A DNA stretch of 64,000 nucleotides from a bacterium (GTDB lineage Bacteria > SM23-31): positions 1 to 64,000 of the forward strand of contig JANQEH010000091.1 of the NCBI GenBank assembly GCA_028278455.1, read 5' to 3'. The position numbers were made by a program, and so were the translations under genes. Shown here in pieces: positions 43,815 through 51,925 of the stretch. Numbering within the stretch: the stretch's first letter is position 1; each line of letters begins with the position of its first letter. A model generated the notes under the pieces. The model saw nothing but the letters and a program-made list of their open reading frames with translations. It ran no database searches and was not told the origin of the DNA.

Positions 43815-44708
43815 ATGAAAACTTATAAAACATTATTCAGCTTCACACTTTTGATTGCCTTAATTGGTGCTTTATCCTATTCAGCATTCGCACAATTATC
43901 CGTCAATGACGGTTACGGTGAGTATATGCGGGTACCGGCCGGCCGGTTCCTGATGGGAGACAATTACGAAGAGGGTGATCCGGATGAAGTCCCTGTCCAC
44001 ATTGTTTTTCTTGACGAATATTTCATAGGTAAATACAAGGTAACGAATGCCGAGTTTAAAAAGTTCGTTGATGATAACGGCTATGAGAATTCCGAATACT
44101 GGAGCGCAGGCGGTTTTGGAGAGTATGGTGAAATACCGAGGCACTGGAACAGCGAACGGTTCAAAGGCGGCGGTATTACCGGTAATGCTAATTTCCCGGT
44201 TGTTGGTGTGAGCTGGTTTGAGGCAATGGCGTACTGCTCATGGCTATCGGAGAAGACGGGTAAAGTCTATCGGCTGCCAACTGAAGCTGAGTGGGAAAAG
44301 GCGGCACGGGGAACAGACAGCAGAAGGTTTGCCTGGGGAAACGATATAAACGGGCATTATGCTAATTTTGAGTTTAGCGATGATCCTTTCGAACGGGGCC
44401 TCACACCAGTCGGATATTACGACGGGAGCGTTCATGGTGAGTACAGGACAAACAGCAATAAGAGCCCTTACGGCGCGTTCGATATGGTCGGGAATGTCTG
44501 GGAATGGTGCCTCGATTGGTATGCATCCCGGTATTATGATGTATCACCGGAGAACGATCCAAAAGGCCCGGATACCGGATCGAGCCGTGTATTGAGAGCG
44601 GGAGGATGGGTGGACAGCGCCTATTATCAGCGGTGCGCCAACCGCAACAGCAGTTTTCCCGAGAACCGCAATCCCATCCAGGGTTTCCGCTGCGTCCGGG
44701 AGAAGTAA
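43815..44708 (+). CDS. exported SUMF1-fold protein
   Basis: A 297-residue paralogue of the preceding gene, with a cleavable signal peptide (ALIGALSYSAFA) instead of a lipobox. All fold landmarks are shared: GRFLMGDN, PVVGVSWFEAMAYCSWLSEK, YRLPTEAEWEKAARG, PYGAFDMVGNVWEWCLDWY and GFRCVREK. The catalytic segment reads GGWVDSAYYQRCANR: it has one Cys, but not the CxxxxC pair of true formylglycine-generating enzymes. Tandem duplication followed by different anchoring (lipoprotein versus soluble) suggests a shared periplasmic binding role. Confidence 0.85.
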   Translation: MKTYKTLFSFTLLIALIGALSYSAFAQLSVNDGYGEYMRVPAGRFLMGDNYEEGDPDEVPVHIVFLDEYFIGKYKVTNAEFKKFVDDNGYENSEYWSAGGFGEYGEIPRHWNSERFKGGGITGNANFPVVGVSWFEAMAYCSWLSEKTGKVYRLPTEAEWEKAARGTDSRRFAWGNDINGHYANFEFSDDPFERGLTPVGYYDGSVHGEYRTNSNKSPYGAFDMVGNVWEWCLDWYASRYYDVSPENDPKGPDTGSSRVLRAGGWVDSAYYQRCANRNSSFPENRNPIQGFRCVREK

Positions 44709-44739
44709 GGGGGTGGATTTGTGATGAACTCTTTTTTTA

Positions 44740-44776
44740 ACATCCCCCTTGATCCCCCTTCGAAGGGGGAGTTTAA
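44740..44776 (+). repeat. CCCCCTT/AAGGGGG palindromic repeat, right-type copy
   Basis: Reads CATCCCCCTTGAT then CCCCCTTCGAAGGGGGAG. Nearly identical to the copy at the end of the DUF559 gene (45445-45480), in the same orientation. A decayed copy lies at 44951-44975. The rest of the gap 44709-45083 is AT-rich with no gene. Confidence 0.8.
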
Positions 44777-45047
44777 AGATTGTTATACTCGTTAAAAATC
44801 ATATATCTGATATACAATTAGTCTTAAAAGTTTGTTTATCTCAGAATCATTTACTTCGAATGGCGATCAAAAAATGTTATTCATCATTCCAGTAGAAAAT
44901 GGTCAAATGGTATAGTTTTACACTAATATAAGTATGTATAGACATAATTTAATTCCCTCTTTAAAAGGAGAATATAAGAGTAAATTATTTAACATGTGGA
45001 ATATTCACAATATAATTAACAGATTTAACTAGTTTCTAAGATTAATA

Positions 45048-45480
45048 TTCCCCCTTTGTAAAGGGGGATAATGGGGGATTTAAATGGTTTTACCTTATAA
45101 CCCCGAATTAAAAGCAAGAGCAAGAGAATTAAGGAAAAATAGCACTCTTTCGGAAATTCTTTTGTGGGATCAATTAAAAGGCAAAAAACTAAAAGGGTAT
45201 CAATTCAATCGCCAAAAACCCATAGGCAATTATATAGTTGATTTTTATTGTAGTAAACTGGGATTGGTGATAGAAATTGACGGGATAAGTCATAATACAA
45301 AAATTGACAAGGATATGAGAAGACAAAAGGTCTTAGAGTCATATGGTCTGAATGTTATCCGTTTTAATGATTTGGATGTCAAAAAGGAATTAGATGCTGT
45401 TTTAAGAAGCATTTTAATTGCGATAGAGAGAATTGAAAATACTTAACATCCCCCTTGATCCCCCTTCGAAGGGGGACTAT
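45048..45480 (+). mobile_element. candidate REP-like cassette: DUF559 gene inside inverted repeats
   Basis: Left repeat 45048-45083 reads CCCCCTTTGTAAAGGGGGAT, then AATGGGGGATTTAA. The complement of the right repeat 45445-45480 reads CCCCCTTCGAAGGGGGAT, then CAAGGGGGATGTTAA. They are inverted versions of one 36-base sequence and bracket a single 363-bp gene exactly: the inner GGGGG of the left copy is the Shine-Dalgarno site six bases from the ATG, and the right copy begins at the stop codon. At least ten further copies lie elsewhere in the window without the gene. This is inferred to be an autonomous element; no target-site duplication was established. Confidence 0.5.
45084..45446 (+). CDS. 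DUF559-family endonuclease-like protein (Vsr/PD-(D/E)xK fold)
   Basis: A 120-residue DUF559 protein, related to very-short-patch-repair and restriction-type nucleases. N-terminal helix motif ARELRKNSTLSEILLWDQLKG, then FNRQKPIGNYIVDFYC with Asp53, then LVIEIDGISH with Glu64, Asp66 and His70, matching the expected nuclease core, then a C-terminal FNDLDV helix. All likely catalytic residues are present, so the protein should be active. The frame is intact and flanked by inverted palindromic repeats that supply its ribosome binding site. DNA cleavage is a family-based inference; what it cleaves is unknown. Confidence 0.88.
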   Translation: MVLPYNPELKARARELRKNSTLSEILLWDQLKGKKLKGYQFNRQKPIGNYIVDFYCSKLGLVIEIDGISHNTKIDKDMRRQKVLESYGLNVIRFNDLDVKKELDAVLRSILIAIERIENT

Positions 45481-45558
45481 AAAGGTAATTTCTTTTTCCA
45501 AATGAACATTGTTGAGGAGAAATATCACGCGAAAAAAAAAGTAAATTTTACATTAGAT

Positions 45559-45855
45559 ACACCCCCTTCGAAGGGGGTGTTTATGTATAATTCCTCTTTT
45601 CTATAGAAATAGCCAATGTTAGGATCTTCACAAAGAAAGTTGAAAATTACAACTAACCTTCATACTTTAATAAAGTTCAAACAACTAAATATTGTCCTAA
45701 TAAATACTCCCACTTTTTAAAGGGGGGGCTTTAATCGTAATTTTTTTCACCTAAAGAATACTGTTGATAGGAAAAGTCAGGCAAATAAATAAACCGTCTG
45801 ACAATTTCACATTTTTTACTCCCCCTTTGTAAAGGGGGAATTAAAGGGGGATTTA
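45559..45855. repeat. field of further CCCCCTT/AAGGGGG copies
   Basis: A perfect 22-base palindrome ACACCCCCTTCG/AAGGGGGTGT at 45559-45580, a decayed copy at 45705-45730, and a full left-type copy at 45819-45855 (ending AATTAAAGGGGGATTTATAA). Spaced by roughly 140 and 110 bases. The whole gap 45447-45945 has no supported gene. Confidence 0.75.
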
Positions 45856-45945
45856 TAATTGACTAACGTGCAAACGCCGTTCGCCTCTACAGTGGTATGT
45901 TAGAATCTTGTGAATCGAGTACCATTTATAAATGGAAACAAGTCT

Positions 45946-46944
45946 TTACCTGTTTCCCCTGGCCTGTATGCCTTTCACAGCTCCTTCGATCAGGTTGTAT
46001 GCCGCTTTCAGTGAGAGCTTATTTTCATCCCGGGCTGCAGGGTATGATGCTATTCCCAGCCCGGCGGCCTTCTCGTATTTGAACATCACGGTCAATGCAG
46101 CTCCGAGTTCAATGCTGGTCGGTCCGTCAGGGACGTTCAGTGAATGCCCCATTACTTCCCGCGGATCGAGAACATCCATGTCAATATGAATGTATATGAT
46201 GTCCGTCAGCCGGCTGAGCCTCTTCATCTGTTGGTGGATATTGTCCGAAAGATCCCTTATATCCTGTGTAGTTATCATTTCGATATCAGATCTGTCTATC
46301 AGCTCCTGTTCCAGAGGATCGGTATCCCGTACGCCTGCCATAACTATATATTTCGTCGGTAGGGCAGGATCGAGTCCCGAGCTTCGTCTCAGGTTGTGGA
46401 GGCATAATCCTGCAGAAACTGCAACGGGCATTCCTCCGAGCATCCCGCTCAATGTAGTTTCCGGGGTGTTGAAATCCCCGTGGGCATCTATCCAAACAAG
46501 CCCGACCCTGAGCGGTCTGCTTGACGGCCCAGAATGCTGGTACCCTGCGAGCATCCCCATAAGGGAATTGCAGTTTCCGAGCAGCCCGATATTGAAGATC
46601 CCGGCCTTTTCGTTTTCTGCTACCAATTTGCAAAGGTGCCCGTTCGCCAGTCCCATCCTGTTCCATCTCCCGTATTCTTTCTCTTCATCGGATGTAAGCT
46701 CCGCCTCGGATATACTCATCAAATCACAGTCGTTATCAATGAGCAGATCCCGGATACCGCCGTTAACAAGTGCATCCGGACCGATGGAGAGTTCATTGCC
46801 GGCACGGTCGCCGTTATATGGATTCAATACTATCGCTGTCTTTATCTTCCCGTCAGAAGCTGTGTATTTCTGGGCAGAGGATGAATACGGCATTAGAAAG
46901 ACAAAAATAAGGATAATAGAGATTGATCCGGCTATACGGTTCAT
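45946..46944 (-). CDS. exported arginase/agmatinase-fold protein with altered metal site
   Basis: A 332-residue ureohydrolase-fold protein with a signal peptide (ISIILIFVFLMPYSSSAQ), which is unusual because arginases and agmatinases are normally cytoplasmic. DAHGDFN at about 153-159 and IDMDVLDP near 253-260 keep the metal-binding aspartates, but the first motif, normally GGDHS with a metal-ligand His, reads LLGNCNS at 121-127, placing Cys at that point. Subfamilies with GNCN exist among arginase-like proteins of unknown activity. It may hydrolyse a guanidino or formimino compound or another amide. It lies alone, reverse strand, downstream of the DUF559 repeat field. Confidence 0.82.
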   Translation of the reverse strand: MNRIAGSISIILIFVFLMPYSSSAQKYTASDGKIKTAIVLNPYNGDRAGNELSIGPDALVNGGIRDLLIDNDCDLMSISEAELTSDEEKEYGRWNRMGLANGHLCKLVAENEKAGIFNIGLLGNCNSLMGMLAGYQHSGPSSRPLRVGLVWIDAHGDFNTPETTLSGMLGGMPVAVSAGLCLHNLRRSSGLDPALPTKYIVMAGVRDTDPLEQELIDRSDIEMITTQDIRDLSDNIHQQMKRLSRLTDIIYIHIDMDVLDPREVMGHSLNVPDGPTSIELGAALTVMFKYEKAAGLGIASYPAARDENKLSLKAAYNLIEGAVKGIQARGNR

Positions 46945-47035
46945 TTGATGCCCCCTGTTTGTGGCGGTTTATAATTTTTCGGTTTCTTTATTAATTCAAT
47001 AATTAGAGTCTTTGTCCTGTAGTTAATATTTCTCC

Positions 47036-47150
47036 GCTTCATTTCCCGCCACAGCGGGAAATTTCGGTCGAAATGACAGGTATCAATTAAGTAAAACTGT
47101 CATTTCGAGTGAAGTCACATCCCTGAAAGGGGAGTGTAGTATCGAGAGAG
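47036..47150. repeat. two ATTTCGAG-type repeats facing each other
   Basis: Copy 1 at 47036-47079 with an inner CCCGC/GCGGG hairpin, ending GGTCGAAATGACAGG. Copy 2 at 47099-47150 starts TGTCATTTCGAGTG. The rest of the gap 46945-47338 is AT-rich; it must contain the promoter of the 47339 operon but no clear boxes were seen. Confidence 0.65.
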
Positions 47151-47338
47151 CACAGAAACGGATAAGAATACACATTAGACTTTAAATCACAAAATATGAC
47201 TGAACTTGTACTGCAAAGTTAATATATCTTAATACAAAAACCAATATAATGATATTCATTTGACTTGAAAAAGGGCGGAATCAATATTATATTCCAGTCA
47301 TACTTCTTCTCAGGCAATTCAATCAGCGAGGATACATA

Positions 47339-47563
47339 ATGGAATTCACTGTAATAGCGATCAATTTTCTCTATGCTGCGCTCGGGGGAGTAATGACCCT
47401 GATATTCATGTACGCAGGTTACAGGCTTTTTGACAAGGCAACTCATTTCGATACTGCAAAACAACTTGCCGAAGGCAACCAGGCTGTCGGGCTTGTCGTA
47501 CTCGGTATATTCCTCGGTGTGGGTGTTGCCATCGGATTGGTAATCGGAATGGGGCTGAATTGA
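47339..47563 (+). CDS. DUF350-family small membrane protein
   Basis: A 74-residue inner-membrane protein with two hydrophobic helices (INFLYAALGGVMTLIFMYAGY and VGLVVLGIFLGVGVAIGLVIG) joined by a short polar loop, the pattern of one DUF350 repeat; many relatives have two. Function unknown. The stop codon is only 4 bases before the next ATG, so it is translated with the lytic transglycosylase gene and probably the peptidase gene that follows, hinting at an envelope role. Confidence 0.8.
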   Translation: MEFTVIAINFLYAALGGVMTLIFMYAGYRLFDKATHFDTAKQLAEGNQAVGLVVLGIFLGVGVAIGLVIGMGLN

Positions 47564-47567
47564 GAGC

Positions 47568-48188
47568 ATGCACACGATTAAAAATACCGTCCGTCTGTTT
47601 ATTACTATATTAATATTGTTATTCGTTCATGGGAGTTCACCCCTGTATTCCCAGGAAATGCCGAAGGTCAACTCCAGGAAATGGACGAAAAAATATGACG
47701 TGCATTTCAGAAAGTACAGCAAGAGATTCTTCGGTGTGGGATTTGACTGGAAATGGATCAAGGCACAGGCGATCTCTGAATCGAGCCTGAGGGAAGATGC
47801 CCAGAGCTGGGCAAGCGCAAAAGGGATCATGCAGATTATACCCTCAACATTCGCCGAAATAAAGGAGAAGAATCCCGAATTCATCGATATCGAAGATCCG
47901 CGCTGGAATATCGCCGCCGGAGTGTACTATGACCATCAGCTTTATAAGAGATGGAGCGATATTAATACCTCGCAGGACAGGCTGAGCTTCATGTTCGCCA
48001 GCTATAATGCAGGCAGGAGAACGATACTGAATGCCCAGAGGCTTAGCAGATCGGAGGGATATGAGGGCACAAGGTGGATTCATATTGAAGCTGTTGCACC
48101 GAAAGTAAACAGGTGGAGGCACACTGAGACACTTGGATATATTAACAGGATTTTTTACCTGATGGATAAAAAAGAAAAGGACAAATAG
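47568..48188 (+). CDS. exported lytic transglycosylase (SLT/GH23 domain)
   Basis: A 206-residue murein lytic transglycosylase. The signal peptide or anchor (FITILILLFVHGSSPLYS) is followed by a GH23 domain with catalytic Glu71 in AISESSL, then AKGIMQIIPST, the GVYYDHQLY helix and FASYNAG, all standard for the family. It would cleave peptidoglycan glycan strands to 1,6-anhydromuropeptides in the periplasm. It starts 4 bases after the DUF350 gene and ends 23 bases before a prolyl oligopeptidase gene that has its own AAAGGAG, giving a three-gene envelope operon. Muropeptide release fits with the D-amino acid hydrolases upstream in the window. Confidence 0.92.
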   Translation: MHTIKNTVRLFITILILLFVHGSSPLYSQEMPKVNSRKWTKKYDVHFRKYSKRFFGVGFDWKWIKAQAISESSLREDAQSWASAKGIMQIIPSTFAEIKEKNPEFIDIEDPRWNIAAGVYYDHQLYKRWSDINTSQDRLSFMFASYNAGRRTILNAQRLSRSEGYEGTRWIHIEAVAPKVNRWRHTETLGYINRIFYLMDKKEKDK

Positions 48189-48211
48189 GAAAACTATAAA
48201 GGAGAACCGGA

Positions 48212-50452
48212 ATGCCAGCGAAAAGAAACCGAACATATGTATGCTTTTTCACACTGCTGTTGTTTTTCTCATTAACCACTTCAATAACAGCCCAGACAGA
48301 GAAAACCGCTTTTACAACAGAGGATGCACTGAAAGTGATCTCTCTGAGTGTTAATGATGTTACTGACGACGGAAAATATCTTGCGGCTGTCAAAGCAACC
48401 AGGAAAGACAGGCAGAATGTCGATCATGGAAGATTTGGCGACCCAACTTATATTTCCCCGAGATACGGTGAGATGGTCATCATCGATTCGGAGACAGGGG
48501 AAGAGACAATGCTGTTTGAAAACCGTGTTCAGGTAAGTTCACTGAAATGGTCACCTGATAACAGGACTCTTGCATTTTTCCTAAGGGAAGGGGATGAGTT
48601 TTTTCTGCATACGTACGAGATCGGGAAAAGCAAGCCTAAGAAGATCAAGTTGAAAACAGATAAACAGATAGCTTCATACTCACCGCTGATATGGCGGGCG
48701 GATGGCAGCGGGATCATACTTGCCCTGAGAGAAATGGACTGGGCTGAAAAATCGAGAAAGATGTTCCTCGACCTTTCTGAAGGGCCGGTAATAGTCCAGG
48801 ATTCAAGAAAGCCGTTCCTTGCATGGGAAGTTGTGAGAAACCAGTCGTCTTTCATGATCCCTGCAGTTGTGAACCTGAAAAAGAGAGATGTCAGAGAGCT
48901 TCTCCCTGAATCCCAGATCAGCCGTATCAGGCAGGAAAAGGAAGGAAGTTTTATTACATATGTAATATCAAAACCGCTGAAAACCGTATATAACCGCAGG
49001 GGCGGAACTGAATATGAACTGTTTATGCTTGACATGGCGGGCGGTTCCGAACCAAAAGTGATACTCGAGAAGACCACCGAAAGGATTAACCTTACATGGA
49101 ATGACAGGAATGATACTTTCGCATACGCTAAAAAAGGTAATGTTTTCATTCAATCTGTCTACGATGAAAAGGCAGTCAATATAACAGAGAATCACAGGAC
49201 GAATGTCAGCGAGAAAGATACATCAAAGCTGAGATATTCCGTAATGAGATGGAATCCGGACGATTCTGCGCTTCTGATCAGCTCGCAGAATGGCTATCAT
49301 ATCATAGATATCCAATCGAAAGATATAGAGCATGTATATGAATTTCCTGAAGACAGAGAAAGCGCTCCGAATCTCAATGTACAGAACTGGAGTCCTGACG
49401 GAAGATACTTATTCATGACCTATTCAGCTAAGAATAAATGGGAAAGAGGGCTTGTGAAATACGATCTTCAGACAAAACGGATGGAGGATCTTGTTAAGGA
49501 CAGCAATCTGTATTCGAGGTGGATGTTTACAGAAAATGGGGAGAAAATTCTATACAATTTTTCAGATGGTGATATGCCGAATGATTTGTTCATTGCTGAC
49601 AATAATCTGAACAGCGTCAGAAGGCTCACCAATCTGAATCCATGGATAAAAGATAAGAAAATCACCCGGAGCGAGCTTGTGGAATATCTTGATGTTGACG
49701 GAAATAAACTGTATGGAATTCTGTATTATCCTGTCGATTACGAACCGGGTAAGAAATATCCGCTTGTTTGCGAGATATACGAAAGATTCTTCAATAACGG
49801 ATTCCATACGAGCATGAACCTTCTGGCCAATTCAGGTTTCTTCGGTTTCAGGCCTTCAGTAGATCTCGAAGAAGGATTTCCGGGAGAAGCATGGATAAAA
49901 GGAGTTACATCCGGTATCAACAAGCTTATTGATATGGGACTTGTTGACAAGAATAAGCTGGGTGTGCACGGGACAAGTTACGGAGGATATGCAACAAACC
50001 TGCTTATTACACAGACTGACAGGTTTGCCGCAGCGTGTAATATATCGGGTAAGGTTAACATTATAAGCTTTCTCGGTGACAGCCCGAAGATAACGACAAG
50101 GAATTATGCGGCGGCAGAGATCGGTCAAGACAGGATCGGCGCAACATTGTGGGAGCAGCCGCAGAAATATATCGCTCATACCGCAATTATGTTCGCAGAC
50201 AGGATCAAGACACCCCTGCTTATGCTTTCCGGCGAGGGCGATTGGAACGTTCCGGCAACCAACCAGAGAGAGATGTATTATGCACTCAGAAGGCTGGGTA
50301 AGGAATGCATCTGGGTACATTATATGAATGCCGGACATGGGGCCGGACGTTCGAGTAATGAAGAAGACTTTCATCACCACTGGAAAACTCTGCTGGATTT
50401 CTATAAGGAAAAATTTGACGAAGTAGACAAGAAAAAAGAAGAGAAAATGTAG
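48212..50452 (+). CDS. exported S9 prolyl oligopeptidase-family peptidase
   Basis: A 746-residue serine peptidase. Signal peptide (FFTLLLFFSLTTSITAQ), a beta-propeller at about 40-500 with SPDNRTLAF and SPDGRYLFM repeats that limits access to large substrates, and a C-terminal alpha/beta hydrolase. The triad is visible: Ser589 in HGTSYGGY, Asp677 in GEGDWNVP and His709 in NAGHGAG. S9 enzymes cut short peptides, often after Pro or acting as dipeptidyl or acylaminoacyl peptidases; the exact class is not decided here. AAAGGAG precedes the ATG. Last gene of the 47339-50452 operon. Confidence 0.92.
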   Translation: MPAKRNRTYVCFFTLLLFFSLTTSITAQTEKTAFTTEDALKVISLSVNDVTDDGKYLAAVKATRKDRQNVDHGRFGDPTYISPRYGEMVIIDSETGEETMLFENRVQVSSLKWSPDNRTLAFFLREGDEFFLHTYEIGKSKPKKIKLKTDKQIASYSPLIWRADGSGIILALREMDWAEKSRKMFLDLSEGPVIVQDSRKPFLAWEVVRNQSSFMIPAVVNLKKRDVRELLPESQISRIRQEKEGSFITYVISKPLKTVYNRRGGTEYELFMLDMAGGSEPKVILEKTTERINLTWNDRNDTFAYAKKGNVFIQSVYDEKAVNITENHRTNVSEKDTSKLRYSVMRWNPDDSALLISSQNGYHIIDIQSKDIEHVYEFPEDRESAPNLNVQNWSPDGRYLFMTYSAKNKWERGLVKYDLQTKRMEDLVKDSNLYSRWMFTENGEKILYNFSDGDMPNDLFIADNNLNSVRRLTNLNPWIKDKKITRSELVEYLDVDGNKLYGILYYPVDYEPGKKYPLVCEIYERFFNNGFHTSMNLLANSGFFGFRPSVDLEEGFPGEAWIKGVTSGINKLIDMGLVDKNKLGVHGTSYGGYATNLLITQTDRFAAACNISGKVNIISFLGDSPKITTRNYAAAEIGQDRIGATLWEQPQKYIAHTAIMFADRIKTPLLMLSGEGDWNVPATNQREMYYALRRLGKECIWVHYMNAGHGAGRSSNEEDFHHHWKTLLDFYKEKFDEVDKKKEEKM

Positions 50453-50590
50453 AGTTTATAGATTAGAAGTTCCTGATAATTCAGGATTTGTGAAATTGTA
50501 TGGTTTGTTATAGATGCATAATTTACAAAGCACTATACACAGAATCTTATAAATCAAATTATTGCGAAATTAAGGCAGCAGGGTGTATTG

Positions 50591-50755
50591 TTATCCAGGT
50601 TTTTGCGGTTTCATTTTCCCGGTTACAAGGCTGCATTTTCTACACAGGGCGTTAAGGAGTTTTTCGGTCTCGAACGTTATTATCTTCTTACCGCATCTTC
50701 CGCAGTAGATCGTGTGAGTTTCCTGCTCCGGGAACAGGGATATCTGCCTTGCCAT
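50591..50755 (-). CDS. small zinc-ribbon protein, 54 residues
   Basis: A very short reverse-strand gene, MARQISLFPEQETHTIYC and on, with two CxxC knuckles: Cys18-Cys21 (YCGRCGKK) and Cys38-Cys41 (LCRKCS), spaced 17 residues apart as in treble-clef or ribbon folds, and a basic tail. The regular double-knuckle pattern is unlikely by chance. No strong ribosome binding site was seen. It lies convergent with the peptidase gene. Function unknown. Confidence 0.65.
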   Translation of the reverse strand: MARQISLFPEQETHTIYCGRCGKKIITFETEKLLNALCRKCSLVTGKMKPQKPG

Positions 50756-50832
50756 AATGATAACCGCCGGTGGAATAATGAATAATATTATTTGTTACCT
50801 ATGCACCTGATTCTAAAACTTGAATCTGCGTG

Positions 50833-50880
50833 CAGAGATTTCTCGGCCTACCCATCTTTCGGGATTGCGCTCGAAATGAC
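50833..50880. repeat. ATTTCGAG-type intergenic repeat
   Basis: Runs from AGAGATTTCTCGGC to GCGCTCGAAATGAC with an inner hairpin. Confidence 0.65.
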
Positions 50881-51007
50881 AATATAATATATGGTGCAAC
50901 AAGATAACAATTCTATATAAGAAAATCCACTCTGATGATAGCCTGATTTTGTAAAAAAAACAATTGATATTTTGAAAACCCAAGATAAAGCAACCACAGG
51001 TTTAACT

Positions 51008-51814
51008 ATGCAAAAGCAACTAATATTGTTTGGCGTTTTTATTTTCGTTTTCGCTGCTTTAATTTATTTCTTCAACGAATCTGGGAGTCCCGGTATTGAG
51101 CTTCAGTATCTTACATGGCAGGAGGTCGAAGATGTTTTCAATGACCATGATACTGTAGTGATTCCCCTCGGAGCTATCACTAAGGAGCATGGTCCTCACC
51201 TGCCTCTGAATAATGATTACATTATGGCTGAATATCTTGCCGAGAGAGTTGTTAAGGAACTCAATGTTGCCATGATGCCGACTGTTCCGTTCGGATTTTA
51301 TCCTTCATTTCTCGAATATCCGGGTTCGGTCTCCCTCCAGCCGGAAACATTCAAGAACCTGATCAAGGACATCTGCGGTTCAATCGCCGGATATGGTATA
51401 AAAAAATTCTACATTATTAATACGGGTGTATCAACTGCCCGGGTGCTAGCCCCGGCAAAAGAGGAGCTGTTCAGAGAGTCGGGTATAATCATGGAATATA
51501 CCGATATAATCAAGGCAGGCGAGGATGCGGTACATGAGGTAGAAACACAGGAAGGGGGCACCCATGCGGATGAGATCGAGACCTCGATGATGTTGTACAT
51601 CAAACCGGATATCGTCGATATGAGCAAAGCCGTAAAGGATTACGATCCGCGTGATCTGCCGGGACTGACAAGGGACAAAAATAAATCTCATACTTTTTCC
51701 CCCACAGGGATCTGGGGGGATCCGACGCTGGCGACTAAAGAAAAAGGGGAGAAGGTTACCGAGGCTGTTGTCCGGGATATTATCGAAGATATCAGGAGGT
51801 TGATGAAGAGATAG
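51008..51814 (+). CDS. membrane-anchored creatininase-family amidohydrolase
   Basis: A creatininase-fold protein of 268 residues with an N-terminal membrane anchor (LILFGVFIFVFAALIYFF), probably placing the enzyme in the periplasm. The first metal motif reads KEHGPHLPLNND (the KEHGPH variant of the family's EQHGPH) and the second GGTHADEIETS keeps the usual His and Glu. The segment normally NGHGGN reads NTGVSTA, losing a conserved His, so catalysis may differ from creatinine or formamide hydrolysis. The ATG at 51008 is preferred; an upstream TTG would add 12 residues before the anchor. Single gene. Confidence 0.82.
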   Translation: MQKQLILFGVFIFVFAALIYFFNESGSPGIELQYLTWQEVEDVFNDHDTVVIPLGAITKEHGPHLPLNNDYIMAEYLAERVVKELNVAMMPTVPFGFYPSFLEYPGSVSLQPETFKNLIKDICGSIAGYGIKKFYIINTGVSTARVLAPAKEELFRESGIIMEYTDIIKAGEDAVHEVETQEGGTHADEIETSMMLYIKPDIVDMSKAVKDYDPRDLPGLTRDKNKSHTFSPTGIWGDPTLATKEKGEKVTEAVVRDIIEDIRRLMKR

Positions 51815-51848
51815 TAAGTCATTATTCCCCCACATATTTTAATAAAGC

Positions 51849-51925
51849 CGTCATGCATGGGAAAGCGAATGCATAATTCTGGTATTACTCACCTCCTCGT
51901 CCCCGCGTAGACGGGGATCCAGTAT
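51849..51925. repeat. intergenic hairpin repeats
   Basis: A CATGCATG/AATGCAT segment at 51849-51875 and a GTCCCCGCG/ACGGGGA hairpin at about 51899-51916 followed by TCCAGTATCT, of the common GGGGATCCAG repeat type. No gene between 51815 and 52097. Confidence 0.45.

Noticed and set aside
45445-45860. regularly spaced palindromes as a CRISPR array
   Set aside because: The copies differ in length, sequence and orientation and spacing is irregular; no cas gene is present.
50588-50785. 65-codon forward frame
   Set aside because: The reverse strand holds a better small gene (50591-50755) with two CxxC motifs, so the forward frame is its shadow.
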